Positions 51,885 through 60,831 of a DNA stretch of 64,000 bases are shown in pieces. The notes beneath the pieces are model-generated. The model ran no database searches. It saw nothing but the letters and a program-made list of their open reading frames with translations, and was not told the DNA's origin. The stretch spans positions 682,001 to 746,000 of the forward strand of contig NZ_JOMG01000004.1 in assembly GCF_000711225.1 (NCBI RefSeq). Reading direction: 5' to 3'. The stretch's first letter is position 1; each line of letters begins with the position of its first letter. The position numbers and the translations under genes were made by a program. The stretch is from Pelobacter seleniigenes DSM 18267 (GTDB lineage: Bacteria > Desulfobacterota > Desulfuromonadia > Desulfuromonadales > Geopsychrobacteraceae).

Positions 51885-52300
51885 GCGCCGAAACCAAGAC
51901 CCTGTTTTCCGGCACCGCGCTGGGTCTCTCCGGACCGCTTCGGGTGGAAATTCTGCCCAATGGAATGACCGCGAGGCTGACCCAGCCGTTCCGTGTCCGC
52001 ACCGGCGCTGGCCGCATCATCGAAGTGCCCGCCGGGTTCGAGACCGACTTCGCCTCGGTGCCGCGCCTGTTCTGGCGCGTGGTGCCGCCTTGGGGACGAT
52101 ATTCCCCGGCGGCCGTCGTTCACGACTACCTCTACCACACCGGCAAGGTCTCGCGGCTTGGGGCCGACCGCCTCTTTCTCGAACTGATGGCGGCCCTGGG
52201 CGTGCCCCTGTGGAAACGCCAGATCATGTATTGGGCGGTTCGCCTGGGCGGTTGGCTGGCCTGGGACGCCAGTCGAAAACGGGAGGCGGAGCATGCTTGA
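51881..52300 (+). CDS. DUF1353 protein
   Basis: A 139-residue DUF1353 protein (ETDFASVPRLFWRVVPPWG, AVVHDYLYHTG). DUF1353 proteins accompany lysis and tail genes in many myoviruses, function unknown. ATG at 51881 overlaps the previous stop; a GTG at 51872 is an alternative start. Confidence 0.82.
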   Translation: MSAETKTLFSGTALGLSGPLRVEILPNGMTARLTQPFRVRTGAGRIIEVPAGFETDFASVPRLFWRVVPPWGRYSPAAVVHDYLYHTGKVSRLGADRLFLELMAALGVPLWKRQIMYWAVRLGGWLAWDASRKREAEHA

Positions 52301-53342
52301 AACCCGCGACCGTCAATCCGAGGAGCGCTACCGCAACCGCTGGTATGGCAAGTACCGGGCCTTCGTGCGCGACAACAACGATCCCGAACGCCTTGGCCGG
52401 GTCCGCCTGGAAATCCCCGCCGTGCTCGGTAGCGGGCGGGAGAACTGGTCCGAATGGGCCGCGCCCTGTTTCCCCTACGGCGGCAACGACGACACCGGCA
52501 TGTTCCTGGTCCCCGAGGAAGGTGCCTCGGTCTGGGCAGAGTTCGAGGGCGGCGTCGTCCAGTATCCGATCTGGACCGGGGTCTGGCTGGCCAAGAGCAA
52601 TCCCGGCGAACAGCCCGAGGAATCCAAGCGCACCTGCGCGAATGCCTTCTGTCATGACTGCGAGGACAAGGTCGAGCATCAGGCCAACCGGCACGACGAT
52701 CTCGAACACAAGAAGTACCACGGCCATCCGCCGTATTACTGTCCACGCCTGAAGGTCCTGCTCAAGACCGAAACCGGCCACACCATCCTGGCCGATGACC
52801 GCGACGGCGACGAGCTGCTGCGGATCATCGACCGCGCCGGACAGATCCTCACCATGGAAGGGAAGGTGAAGCCGGAGATGCAGAGCGGCAACGCCCTGCG
52901 GCGCGGCACGAAGGACGCCGAGAAAGGTGACCAGCTCGACATCGCCTCGCAGATCGTCGGCTCCCGCGCCCGCATCCAGCTCACCGACCTCTGCCGCCAG
53001 CAGGTGATCCTCGAAGCCTGGCAGGACAAGGAGAAGGTCCACATCCTCTCGTGCGACAAGGGCCGCTCCCGCTGGCAGAAGATCCTCATCGATACCACCA
53101 AGGGTCGGGAGAAGGTTCACATCTGGGGACTCAACGGTACTCAGGAAATCCTCGTCGATTCCACCGCCGCCGCCGAACAGATCCGCCTCACCGACAAGGC
53201 CGGTCAGGTGGTGCGCATGAACGCAGCGCCCGGCCAGGAGAGCATCAGCGCCACCGACAAGTCCGGCAGCCTCGTGTTTATGGATGGGGTGGCCGGAAAC
53301 ATCATCATTCGCTCGACGAACACTGTCTTGATCAACACCTGA
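52293..53342 (+). CDS. Baseplate spike protein (gpV/gp5-VgrG-like)
   Basis: A 349-residue spike. An OB-fold appears early (PERLGRVRLEIPAVLGSG, WAAPCFPYGG, EEGASVWAEFEGG, PIWTGVWL) and a repetitive beta part follows (AEQIRLTDKAGQVVRMNAA, GNIIIRSTNTV), as in trimeric needle-like spikes. The PAAR protein encoded nearby caps it. Overlaps DUF1353 by 8 bases. Confidence 0.87.
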   Translation: MLETRDRQSEERYRNRWYGKYRAFVRDNNDPERLGRVRLEIPAVLGSGRENWSEWAAPCFPYGGNDDTGMFLVPEEGASVWAEFEGGVVQYPIWTGVWLAKSNPGEQPEESKRTCANAFCHDCEDKVEHQANRHDDLEHKKYHGHPPYYCPRLKVLLKTETGHTILADDRDGDELLRIIDRAGQILTMEGKVKPEMQSGNALRRGTKDAEKGDQLDIASQIVGSRARIQLTDLCRQQVILEAWQDKEKVHILSCDKGRSRWQKILIDTTKGREKVHIWGLNGTQEILVDSTAAAEQIRLTDKAGQVVRMNAAPGQESISATDKSGSLVFMDGVAGNIIIRSTNTVLINT

Positions 53343-53354
53343 AGGAAGCATCGC

Positions 53355-53729
53355 ATGGGAGAAAGAACAACAACGCCCTCCGGACTCTCGGCCAGCGAGG
53401 AATTGCTGGCCCGGACCTTCGATCATTGGCGGGAGGAATTCCGCAGCATCCTCGAAAGCCACCGCCGGGAAATCCAGGACCGCCTCGAGAAGATCGAGCG
53501 TGAAATCGAGAAGAAATCGGACAAGGAAAACGTCGAGGTGCTGGTCCGCTCGATCTATTCCGATCTGCACCGGCACGCCGAGGAGATCGACCGGCTGCAC
53601 GCCAGGGTCGGCTCCAAGATGGGGACCGAGACCATGTGGAAGATCGTCGGCCTGGTGCTGACCATCGGCAGCACCATCGGCGGACTCGTCGGCTTTCTGA
53701 TCCATCTTTTGCTGAAGGTGAACCCATGA
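53355..53729 (+). CDS. Holin-like coiled-coil membrane protein (XhlA-like)
   Basis: A 124-residue protein with a long charged coiled coil (residues about 30-88: EIQDRLEKIEREIEKKSD) and one C-terminal transmembrane helix (IVGLVLTIGSTIGGLVGFLI), ending in LLKVNP. This arrangement is that of XhlA/hemolysin-type small lysis proteins. Supported by the M15 peptidase and DUF1353 genes nearby. Confidence 0.7.
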   Translation: MGERTTTPSGLSASEELLARTFDHWREEFRSILESHRREIQDRLEKIEREIEKKSDKENVEVLVRSIYSDLHRHAEEIDRLHARVGSKMGTETMWKIVGLVLTIGSTIGGLVGFLIHLLLKVNP

Positions 53730-53989
53730 GTTCCCAGGCGCGACTCGGCGACATCAGCAGTCACGGCGGCGTCATCATCACCGGGGCCAGTCGGACGCTG
53801 GACAACGGCATGCCGGTGGCCCGCATGGGGGATCTGCACGTCTGTCCCATCCCGGGGCATGGCGTGACGCCCATCGTGACCGGCAGCTTCGACACCATCA
53901 CCGAAGGATTGCCCAATGCCCGCATCGGCGACATCACCGCCTGCGGAGCCATCATCGTGACCGGCAGTCCCGACACCATCGACAACTGA
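53726..53989 (+). CDS. PAAR-domain spike tip protein
   Basis: An 87-residue PAAR-repeat protein (ARLGDISSHGG, ARMGDLHVCPIPGHG, ARIGDITACG, with His/Cys residues for a zinc). It forms the sharp tip on the gpV-like spike. ATG overlaps the holin-like stop. Confidence 0.9.
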   Translation: MSSQARLGDISSHGGVIITGASRTLDNGMPVARMGDLHVCPIPGHGVTPIVTGSFDTITEGLPNARIGDITACGAIIVTGSPDTIDN

Positions 53990-53999
53990 GGGGGACGCC

Positions 54000-54308
54000 A
54001 TGAACAATCTCGAACAGCCGCAGGAACCGCACTACTGGGATGTCTTCCCGAAGTTGATCCGGGTCTCGCGATCCTCATTCGTTCAGCGCATTCCGCTCTC
54101 GATCCGGGGTCTGCCCGAAGCGCCGGTGTTCGAATCGTCCAATCCCGACGTGGTCAGTGTCGATGAAGACGGCAATGTCGAATGCGGCTTCGTTCCCGGA
54201 GCGGCCATGATTCTGGTCTGGGATTCGCCCGAGCGGCTCAGCCTGAGGCACGTTCAGGTCGAGGTCTATGGCGGCGGCGTCTCCGCACCGGTGGAGGTCC
54301 CTTCATGA
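54000..54308 (+). CDS. Ig-like (BIG2-type) baseplate protein, single domain
   Basis: A 102-residue beta-sandwich-like protein (FESSNPDVVSVDEDGNVECG, as in BIG2 domains). It is similar in sequence to the first 85 residues of the next gene, showing a local duplication. Likely surface or carbohydrate contact. Confidence 0.65.
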   Translation: MNNLEQPQEPHYWDVFPKLIRVSRSSFVQRIPLSIRGLPEAPVFESSNPDVVSVDEDGNVECGFVPGAAMILVWDSPERLSLRHVQVEVYGGGVSAPVEVPS

Positions 54309-55315
54309 CGGATGCCCCGCCAACCTTTAGCCACTGGGAGGTACAGCCTCGCTCCATCCGCCTCTCCGCTGGCGAGTTCGAGCAACGGATTCCGCTCTCC
54401 CTGCGCGGCGACGTGGACGCTCCGGTCTTTGCCACCAGCAATCCGGAGGTCGCGGAGATCGGGCCGGACGGTGTCATTCGCTGCGGCTGGACCATCGGCA
54501 ACGCCGTGCTCATGGTCTGGCGATCCTCGGCCCGGGACAGCCTTCGCCATGTTCTGCTGGAGGTCCGCGATCCGTCCTGGTTCGCCGACCACCCGGACTT
54601 TGCCAGTGGAGCCACGGTCTTCCTCAGCGGCATGGTGGTCAACGCCCTCAACACCAGCGGCGTCGGCAACGCGCTGATCGAATTCCGCCGCTCGGAAACC
54701 GGCCCGACGGCGTTCCAGACCTTCGCCAACGCCTATGGCGGGTTCGAGCTGTCCGTACCCGAGGGGTTCTATTACGTGGAGGTCACCGCGCCGGGATACA
54801 TCGCCTGGCACGGCTGGGTGAACGCTGACCCCAACACCTCCGGCGACATCCAGATCGTTCTCTCGCCCGAGCTCGACGGCCAGGTCGCCCGCATCGTGTT
54901 GCAGTGGGGCCTCAACCCCCGGGACCTCGATTCCCATCTCACCGGACCGACGCCATCGGGCGGCCGCTTCCATGTGTTCTATTCCCACACCATCGAAAAC
55001 GAGGCGGCGGAATTGGACGTGGACGACACCAGTTCCTACGGGCCGGAGACCATCACCATCCATCGGCTCATCCCCGGCATCTACCGCTACGCGGTCCACG
55101 ACTACACCAACCGCAACGCCAATCCGAGCTCCGGCCTGGCGCAGTCCGGAGCATCGGTGAAAGTGTTCTTGAGCGATGGCCGTGAGCAGACCTTCAACGT
55201 TCCCAACGCCCCCGGCACGGTCTGGACCGTGTTCGAAATCGACGGCGCGACCGGAACGGTGACGCCGATCAGCGCCATGAGCTATCAATCCCAACCCGCC
55301 AATGTCGGCATGTAA
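54305..55315 (+). CDS. BIG2 + carboxypeptidase-regulatory-like + DUF2135-like structural protein
   Basis: A 336-residue protein. Residues 1-85 repeat the preceding gene (FATSNPEVAEIGPDGVIRCG). Residues about 100-185 are a carboxypeptidase-regulatory-like fold (GVGNALIEFRRS, AYGGFELSVPEGFYYVEV). Residues about 195-310 resemble DUF2135/YfaP (LQWGLNPRDLDSHLTGP). Probable tail or baseplate surface protein. ATG overlaps the previous stop. Confidence 0.7.
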   Translation: MTDAPPTFSHWEVQPRSIRLSAGEFEQRIPLSLRGDVDAPVFATSNPEVAEIGPDGVIRCGWTIGNAVLMVWRSSARDSLRHVLLEVRDPSWFADHPDFASGATVFLSGMVVNALNTSGVGNALIEFRRSETGPTAFQTFANAYGGFELSVPEGFYYVEVTAPGYIAWHGWVNADPNTSGDIQIVLSPELDGQVARIVLQWGLNPRDLDSHLTGPTPSGGRFHVFYSHTIENEAAELDVDDTSSYGPETITIHRLIPGIYRYAVHDYTNRNANPSSGLAQSGASVKVFLSDGREQTFNVPNAPGTVWTVFEIDGATGTVTPISAMSYQSQPANVGM

Positions 55316-55327
55316 TGGAGGTTATCC

Positions 55328-56218
55328 ATGATTTCCGAAGAACCCTCCGACTTGCAGGCCACCATCGAACAGACCGATTCCGGCGAGCAGCAGTATGTGC
55401 TGCGGGCGCTCTGCGATCACCTGTCTGGCATTCGTGAGGAGCTTTCCGGCATCCGCACACTGCTGGAGGCCGGTCACGCCGCCTCGGAGGCGATGCGCGG
55501 CCAGGCCCAGGCCTATCTGGAAGCCCAGCAGGCCAGGACGCAGGAGTATCTGGATCAGGTACAGGTCGAGCCGGAGCCCGATTTCTATCCCTTCGTCGAA
55601 CTGCCTGCGGGCACCGAACCCCGGGATCTGCCGGACGGCAACCGGCTCTTCACCTTGCCCGACGGCATGATCCTGCGGACCACTGACGATCAGCGAATCT
55701 GCGTCATCGACGCCGGGGAGCAGCAGGTCGTCACCCCCGGACCCGGCACGGCCGTCGAGGTCGCCCCGGGACGCCTTTACACCCTGGTCGAGTCCTATCT
55801 GAGCGCGACCCGGGAGGCAGCCGGTATCAGCGGACTGCCCGCCGGGATCGATCCGACCGCCATGGGCGCGGAACGCTTCGCGGTGGATCTACCCGAGGGC
55901 ATCCGTCTCGACGTCGATCACCGGGAGCGGTTCATCACCCTGATCAACCCGGCCGGACCAATCGACATCATCGGCATCGGCCGCATCGAGGGCATCGGCG
56001 AAACCATCGCCGTCCGTCTGCTTTCCGGGGGAGCCAAGGGATTCCAGTGCGGCCAGTCCGGCCACGGCGGGCTGATCGAGGCGAACGGAACCATTCACCT
56101 GGGGCTCAAGAGCGGCCTGGATCTGGTGATCCGTTTCCAGGGAGAAGCTATCGACGACGACACTTCGGAAAATGGCTGCTCGGGACAGTGCGGCATCGAC
56201 TGCGAGGAGCGTACCTGA
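55328..56218 (+). CDS. Hypothetical baseplate-region protein
   Basis: A 296-residue protein with a coiled-coil N-terminus (residues about 20-78), a Pro/acidic linker and a beta-rich body (VIDAGEQQVVTPGPGTAVEV; GRIEGIGETIAVRLLSGG). The end CSGQCGIDCEE holds three close cysteines. No family recognised. GGAGG site; overlaps the gp25-like gene. Confidence 0.6.
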   Translation: MISEEPSDLQATIEQTDSGEQQYVLRALCDHLSGIREELSGIRTLLEAGHAASEAMRGQAQAYLEAQQARTQEYLDQVQVEPEPDFYPFVELPAGTEPRDLPDGNRLFTLPDGMILRTTDDQRICVIDAGEQQVVTPGPGTAVEVAPGRLYTLVESYLSATREAAGISGLPAGIDPTAMGAERFAVDLPEGIRLDVDHRERFITLINPAGPIDIIGIGRIEGIGETIAVRLLSGGAKGFQCGQSGHGGLIEANGTIHLGLKSGLDLVIRFQGEAIDDDTSENGCSGQCGIDCEERT

Positions 56219-57135
56219 TGAGCTATGACTTTCTCGGCAAGGGATTGCGCTACCCGTTCCGGTTTCAGTCGGTATCCGGCGGCACCCAGGTCTCGACCGC
56301 CACCTCGCGTGAGAACGAACACATCCGCGAAAGCATCCTGCAGATCCTCGGCACCCGGATCGGCGAACGGTTCATGAATCCGGAGTTCGGCTCCAGGCTG
56401 AAGGATCTGGTGTTCGAACAGAACGACGAGGTGCTCAAGGGCCTGCTGCGCCATTACGTGATCGACGCCATCAAGCGCTGGGAAAAGCGGGTGATCATCA
56501 CGGAGGTGCGCTTCGACGACCGGCCGCTGAACATCGACGGCAACCTGCTGCTGGTACATATCGCCTACCGGGTGATCCAGAGCCAGGTGGACGGCAACCT
56601 GGTCTATCCCTTCTACAGAGAAGACCCGAACAATCCCGCGCCCAGCTATCCCCAACCGGAACCCGAGCCGGAACCGCCGCCGGTGCGCAGCGTGCGCCTG
56701 TCGCCGGACGTGCGCTCGCTGTTCAATCTGCTCTGGTTCGACGCGGCCGAGATGAGCCACGATCCGGAGGATTCCTTCATCTGGCCAGCCGGGGAATACG
56801 AAGTCGCCTTCATCGAGGGAGCCTTTCAGGACCGCAACGGCAAATGGATCGTCAGCGATCCGGGTGACAATCACGGCCATTACCTGACGTTCGAGGGAGC
56901 GCCTGAAACGGAAGCGCCCCAGAGCGATCACGCCCTCTATCTGGCCGCGAGCGGTCTGGGCTTCGACACCCAGAGTCAGGCGGAAGACAACGCCGCTGGC
57001 ACCGCTCACCGGATCACCACGTCGGAGCCTGGCCGCATCGGCCTGTTCTATTTCGAGGGCAAGAAGGAATCCCACTACCTCAACAACACCTCCGGACAGC
57101 CCAATCCCGTCTGGCAACTGCGCGGCCCGCTCTGA
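56218..57135 (+). CDS. Baseplate wedge protein gp25/GPW-like, with C-terminal extension
   Basis: A 305-residue protein. The first 130 residues are GPW/gp25-like (ENEHIRESILQILGTRIGER, FMNPEFGSRLKDLVFE). A Pro/Glu linker near 145-160 leads to an unrelated extension of about 145 residues (LFNLLWFDAAEMSHDPEDSF). Usual gp25 proteins are 110-140 residues. ATG at 56218 overlaps the previous stop (TGATG). Confidence 0.82.
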   Translation: MSYDFLGKGLRYPFRFQSVSGGTQVSTATSRENEHIRESILQILGTRIGERFMNPEFGSRLKDLVFEQNDEVLKGLLRHYVIDAIKRWEKRVIITEVRFDDRPLNIDGNLLLVHIAYRVIQSQVDGNLVYPFYREDPNNPAPSYPQPEPEPEPPPVRSVRLSPDVRSLFNLLWFDAAEMSHDPEDSFIWPAGEYEVAFIEGAFQDRNGKWIVSDPGDNHGHYLTFEGAPETEAPQSDHALYLAASGLGFDTQSQAEDNAAGTAHRITTSEPGRIGLFYFEGKKESHYLNNTSGQPNPVWQLRGPL

Positions 57136-57146
57136 GGCATTCCGCC

Positions 57147-57178
57147 TCCGACACATCCAGGCCCCTTCCGGTAAGTAA
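57147..57178 (+). promoter_or_regulatory. Dispersed bipartite element before baseplate J gene
   Basis: TCCGAC at 57147 and TCCGGTAAGTAA at 57167-57178. A strong GCGAGAGC/GCTCTCGC hairpin follows at 57187-57209. Confidence 0.78.
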
Positions 57179-57234
57179 CCGGCGTGGCGAGAGCTTCAGG
57201 CGCTCTCGCATAACCGCCGAAAACCGGAGAGACC

Positions 57235-58644
57235 ATGGGCCGCGCAAGCATCGGATACATCAACAAGGATTACGAATCGATCCGCCAGGAGCTGTTGGCG
57301 AAGATCCCGCAGCTCACCGACCGCTGGACCGATTTCAACCACTCCGATCTCGGCGTCGTCCTGCTCGATCTGTTCTGCGGCGTGGGCGACATGCTGGCCT
57401 ACTACCTGGACGCCCAGGCGGCGGAGGCTTTCCTGCCCACGGCCCGCCAGCGGCAGAACGTCATCAACCTCTGCAAGCTCATCGGCTACCGGCTGGATTC
57501 ACCGGTGGCCTCCACCACCACGCTGCGTTTTCGGCTCTCCTCTCCGCTTGGCAAGGATTTGACCATTCCGGCGGGTACGGCCTGCCGCACCTTGCTGAAT
57601 GACGGCGAGGCGGATTTCGAGACGGTCGAGGACGGCCTGATCCCGCGAGGCGTGCTCTCGGTGGACATCCCGGGTCGGCAAGGCGTGCGCCGCACCGAGA
57701 CCTTCACTTCCACGGGGCTGCCATTCCAGCGCATCCGCCTGACCGGCGACGTCATCGCCCAGGGCACCATCACCGTTACGGTGGGGGACGACGCCTGGAG
57801 CGAGGTCGATCATTTCCAGGACAGCCTGGCCGACAGCCGTCATTTCATGGCCGACCTGGATGCCCTCGACATCTCTACCCTGATTTTCGGCGACGGGCAA
57901 AGCGGCGCTGTACCCACTCAGGGAAGTGCCATCACGGTCAGCTATCTGCAGACCATCGGAGACCAGGGCAATCTCGGTCCGAACCGGATCACCCAACTGC
58001 TGAGCCCGGTCTACCTCGACGGCGGCCAGGTCTCCCTGACCGTCACCAATCCTGTGCCCGCCACTGGCGGCGCTTCGCGGGAAGCCCTCGAACATGCCCG
58101 CCGACAGGCACCGGCGGAGCTGCGCAGTCTCTGGAAGGCCGTCACTCTGGAGGATTACCAGGCGCTGGCCGAAGGTTACCCCGGCGTCGCCAAGGCCAAG
58201 GTGCTCGACACCAATGCCTGCCAGAACATTCGCTATTACAACGTCCAACTGGCCATCGCTCCCAACGGCGGCGGAATGCCCTCGGCGCTGCTCAAGCGGG
58301 AACTCGCGAAGTTTCTCGAACGCCGCAAGGTCATCACGGTCGAGATCAACCTGTTTGACCCGATCTACCGCCCCGTTTCCATCGACGCCGAGGTCTACAT
58401 CTGGCCCGGTGAACCGCTGGAAAACGTGCACAGCCGCATCGAAGCCGCGCTCTCCGATTTCTTTTCCTTCGACCAAGTCTCTTTCGGCCAGACCATTCAC
58501 TTCTCCGACCTGGTGGCCCTGATCGACGGCGTGCGCGGGGTCAGCCATATGCACCTCTACGCGCCGCAGCAGGACATCGAGCTGCGCCACGGTGAAATCC
58601 CGATTCTCGGCACCGTCAACCTCGATCTGCGGAGGGCCGGTTGA
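57235..58644 (+). CDS. Baseplate J-like protein
   Basis: A 469-residue gpJ/gp6-like wedge protein: NHSDLGVVLLDLFCGVGDML near the start, TIPAGTACRT, SREALEHARRQAPAELRS and VTLEDYQALAEGYPGVAKA are typical. It forms the baseplate ring. CCGGAG site before ATG. Confidence 0.88.
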   Translation: MGRASIGYINKDYESIRQELLAKIPQLTDRWTDFNHSDLGVVLLDLFCGVGDMLAYYLDAQAAEAFLPTARQRQNVINLCKLIGYRLDSPVASTTTLRFRLSSPLGKDLTIPAGTACRTLLNDGEADFETVEDGLIPRGVLSVDIPGRQGVRRTETFTSTGLPFQRIRLTGDVIAQGTITVTVGDDAWSEVDHFQDSLADSRHFMADLDALDISTLIFGDGQSGAVPTQGSAITVSYLQTIGDQGNLGPNRITQLLSPVYLDGGQVSLTVTNPVPATGGASREALEHARRQAPAELRSLWKAVTLEDYQALAEGYPGVAKAKVLDTNACQNIRYYNVQLAIAPNGGGMPSALLKRELAKFLERRKVITVEINLFDPIYRPVSIDAEVYIWPGEPLENVHSRIEAALSDFFSFDQVSFGQTIHFSDLVALIDGVRGVSHMHLYAPQQDIELRHGEIPILGTVNLDLRRAG

Positions 58645-60218
58645 TGTCGGATTGGTTCAAGGACAATCTGCTCGGCCTGCTGCCGCCGCTTTACGAGCAC
58701 AACGACGAGGCCGGTGACCTGCGCACCTTTCTGAGCCTACCCGCCGGAACGCTCGACGAGCTCAAGCAGGCTATCGACGACTTCCCGACCATCTTCGACG
58801 TCGATCACTGCGACGAACGCTTTCTGCCGCTGCTGGCGAGACTGGTCGGCCTCGAAGTGGACGGCACCTGTTCGCCGGACTGCCAGCGCCGCCGCGTGCG
58901 GGAGGCGGTCGAAATCTATCGCCGCAAGGGCACCATCCCGGCCATCGAACGCGCCTTTGACGCGCTTGGTTGGCAGGGGGAACTGCAGGAGACCTTCCGC
59001 TCGGCTCTTCGTCTCAATGCCCGTTCCAGACTCAGCAAAGCCAAGCTGCCCGGGCTGGTGTTCAGCCTCGGCGTGTTTCGCGTGCTGTGTCTCAACCAGA
59101 CCGAGGGGTTGCGCGACGCCCTGGTGTTTCACCACCCGGCGGGCACGCGCTGTTTCTGGCTCCAGTTCCTCCTGGAATGGATCGAAGGCGGCGCGATGCT
59201 GGACTTCGGGCATGCCAACGCGGTGCGCCGGATCGTATTGGCGTTTCTCGACGAAACCTTCGTCCTCGGACGTTCCTCGCTCGGTTCCTGTCGTCACCTG
59301 ACCAACAAACAGAGGGCCTGGGAGCTGCTGCAGCTCACCAGCACCACGGAGATGATCCCGGAGATCGACCGGGCCGCCGTGAAGGTCTCCCGTTTTCACA
59401 GCCGCCAGAACCGGATGCGCCTGAACCACAAGGCCCTCAACGATTGGCGGCTGCCGTACACCCGCATCGGCGAGGATCGGGTTTCCTTCTGTACGCCCAT
59501 CTACACCGGCCGCGATTTCGAAGGGGATGTGCTGGAGAGCGGTTTCGGGCTGGGCGAGAGCCATCTCAACCGCAAGCCGCTGACCCATGGCGAGACCGCG
59601 CTGCGCTACTGCTTCCGGCAGAAGGATTTCTTTTTTGACACGCAGGCGGAACCGGTCGAACGGGCGGAGGCCAAGTACGACCTGCGCCTGCCCCTAGAAT
59701 CCCGGCACCGCCTCTGCTTCCAGCTTGGCCGCGCCAGGCTCAACGAAGGTCTCGATCTCACAGCCAACCAGGGCGGCATCAGCAATCTGCTGCTCGCCTC
59801 CACCGCTGGCTGCGACGCGGACGTCACCTTGGCCGTCGACCGGATCGACCGATGGCGGCGGAGAGGGCCTGTGTTCCGGCTCAACGCGAACACCCTGAAC
59901 ACCCGGTATCTGAGCAATGCGAATCTGACCGGCGAACGGGCTTCGCTTGAAGTCTACGTGGACACGGGCTCTCTCCAGCGCCATCGGGTCGAGACCATGA
60001 AGCTGGGCGCAAGCCCGCTCAATACCACCGGCCTGCGCCTTTCCGTGGATCGGACCCGCCCCATGCGCGTCAGCCGCATGCGCCTCAACCAGGCCGGATT
60101 CCGCTGGTCGCGGCCTTCCTACCGCTGGCTGTTCCGTCAGCAGGATCTGCACGCGCCGACGCAGGCCGGGTTCGAGGCCGCCACCAACAACTATCGCGCC
60201 ACCCAGTGGCCCACCTGA
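58644..60218 (+). CDS. Phage tail protein I-like with long extension
   Basis: A 524-residue protein. Residues 1-170 match P2 gpI-type tail proteins (LLGLLPPLYEHNDE, FDVDHCDERFLPLLARLVGL, YRRKGTIPAIERAFDALGW). The rest is a repetitive Leu/Arg/Asn-rich region (e.g. MRLNHKALNDWRLPYTRIG), possibly fibre attachment. The ATG at 58644 has a GGAGGG site; TTG 58641 is weaker. Confidence 0.8.
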   Translation: MSDWFKDNLLGLLPPLYEHNDEAGDLRTFLSLPAGTLDELKQAIDDFPTIFDVDHCDERFLPLLARLVGLEVDGTCSPDCQRRRVREAVEIYRRKGTIPAIERAFDALGWQGELQETFRSALRLNARSRLSKAKLPGLVFSLGVFRVLCLNQTEGLRDALVFHHPAGTRCFWLQFLLEWIEGGAMLDFGHANAVRRIVLAFLDETFVLGRSSLGSCRHLTNKQRAWELLQLTSTTEMIPEIDRAAVKVSRFHSRQNRMRLNHKALNDWRLPYTRIGEDRVSFCTPIYTGRDFEGDVLESGFGLGESHLNRKPLTHGETALRYCFRQKDFFFDTQAEPVERAEAKYDLRLPLESRHRLCFQLGRARLNEGLDLTANQGGISNLLLASTAGCDADVTLAVDRIDRWRRRGPVFRLNANTLNTRYLSNANLTGERASLEVYVDTGSLQRHRVETMKLGASPLNTTGLRLSVDRTRPMRVSRMRLNQAGFRWSRPSYRWLFRQQDLHAPTQAGFEAATNNYRATQWPT

Positions 60219-60228
60219 AGGAGAACCC

Positions 60229-60822
60229 ATGGCGATACATCTCTATCTTGACGAAGGGCTGACCCAGCAGATTTCCGAGGGGGATTTCAGCCGCCCCGAG
60301 GCCGAGAGCTACAACGGCACCGACGGCGACATCAAGGATCGGCAACTCTACGTCGCCAACGAGCAGACGAGCCTCGCCTCCGCCATCGATGCTGCGCAGA
60401 CATCCATCGCCCTGGTCGAACCGCGCTTTGCCGACGGCGAACTCATCATCATCGACGGGGAGCAGATGCTCGTCGAAAGCGGCGGCGGCACCGCCAATCT
60501 CACCGTGCAGCGGGGCGTGGCCAACACCGCTCCGGTCGCGCACAACGCCGGAACGACCGTCTATTCCGGCTACGACTACACCGGACTGGTGATCGATCCC
60601 ATCGACGAAACCGGCACCGACGAATCGGTCTGGTACCGCCTGGCCCTGACCCAGGCCGAACTCGACACCGCCACCCAGGGCGCACCGCTCAACCTCGGTG
60701 ACAAGGCCTTCCCGCAGACGCTGTCTTTCTGGCGGCGCTGTACCGTGCTCCCGGGCACCCCGGTGCAAAACAAACTCGACATCAAGCTGCGCCTGACCGG
60801 CACGGAAAACCCGATTCTCTGA
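60229..60822 (+). CDS. Hypothetical virion structural protein
   Basis: A 197-residue, beta-rich, acidic protein (ADGELIIIDGEQMLVESGGG; TLSFWRRCTVLPGTPVQNKL). AAGGAG site. It follows the I-like gene in the fibre region; function unknown. Confidence 0.6.
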   Translation: MAIHLYLDEGLTQQISEGDFSRPEAESYNGTDGDIKDRQLYVANEQTSLASAIDAAQTSIALVEPRFADGELIIIDGEQMLVESGGGTANLTVQRGVANTAPVAHNAGTTVYSGYDYTGLVIDPIDETGTDESVWYRLALTQAELDTATQGAPLNLGDKAFPQTLSFWRRCTVLPGTPVQNKLDIKLRLTGTENPIL

Positions 60823-60831
60823 GGCACATAG

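Noticed and set aside
14123-57178. Eukaryotic-type splice donors or group II intron ends suggested by GTAAGT in the repeated motif
   Set aside because: There is no intron-like secondary structure or reverse transcriptase, and the motif lies between intact genes with a second conserved block 20 bases upstream.
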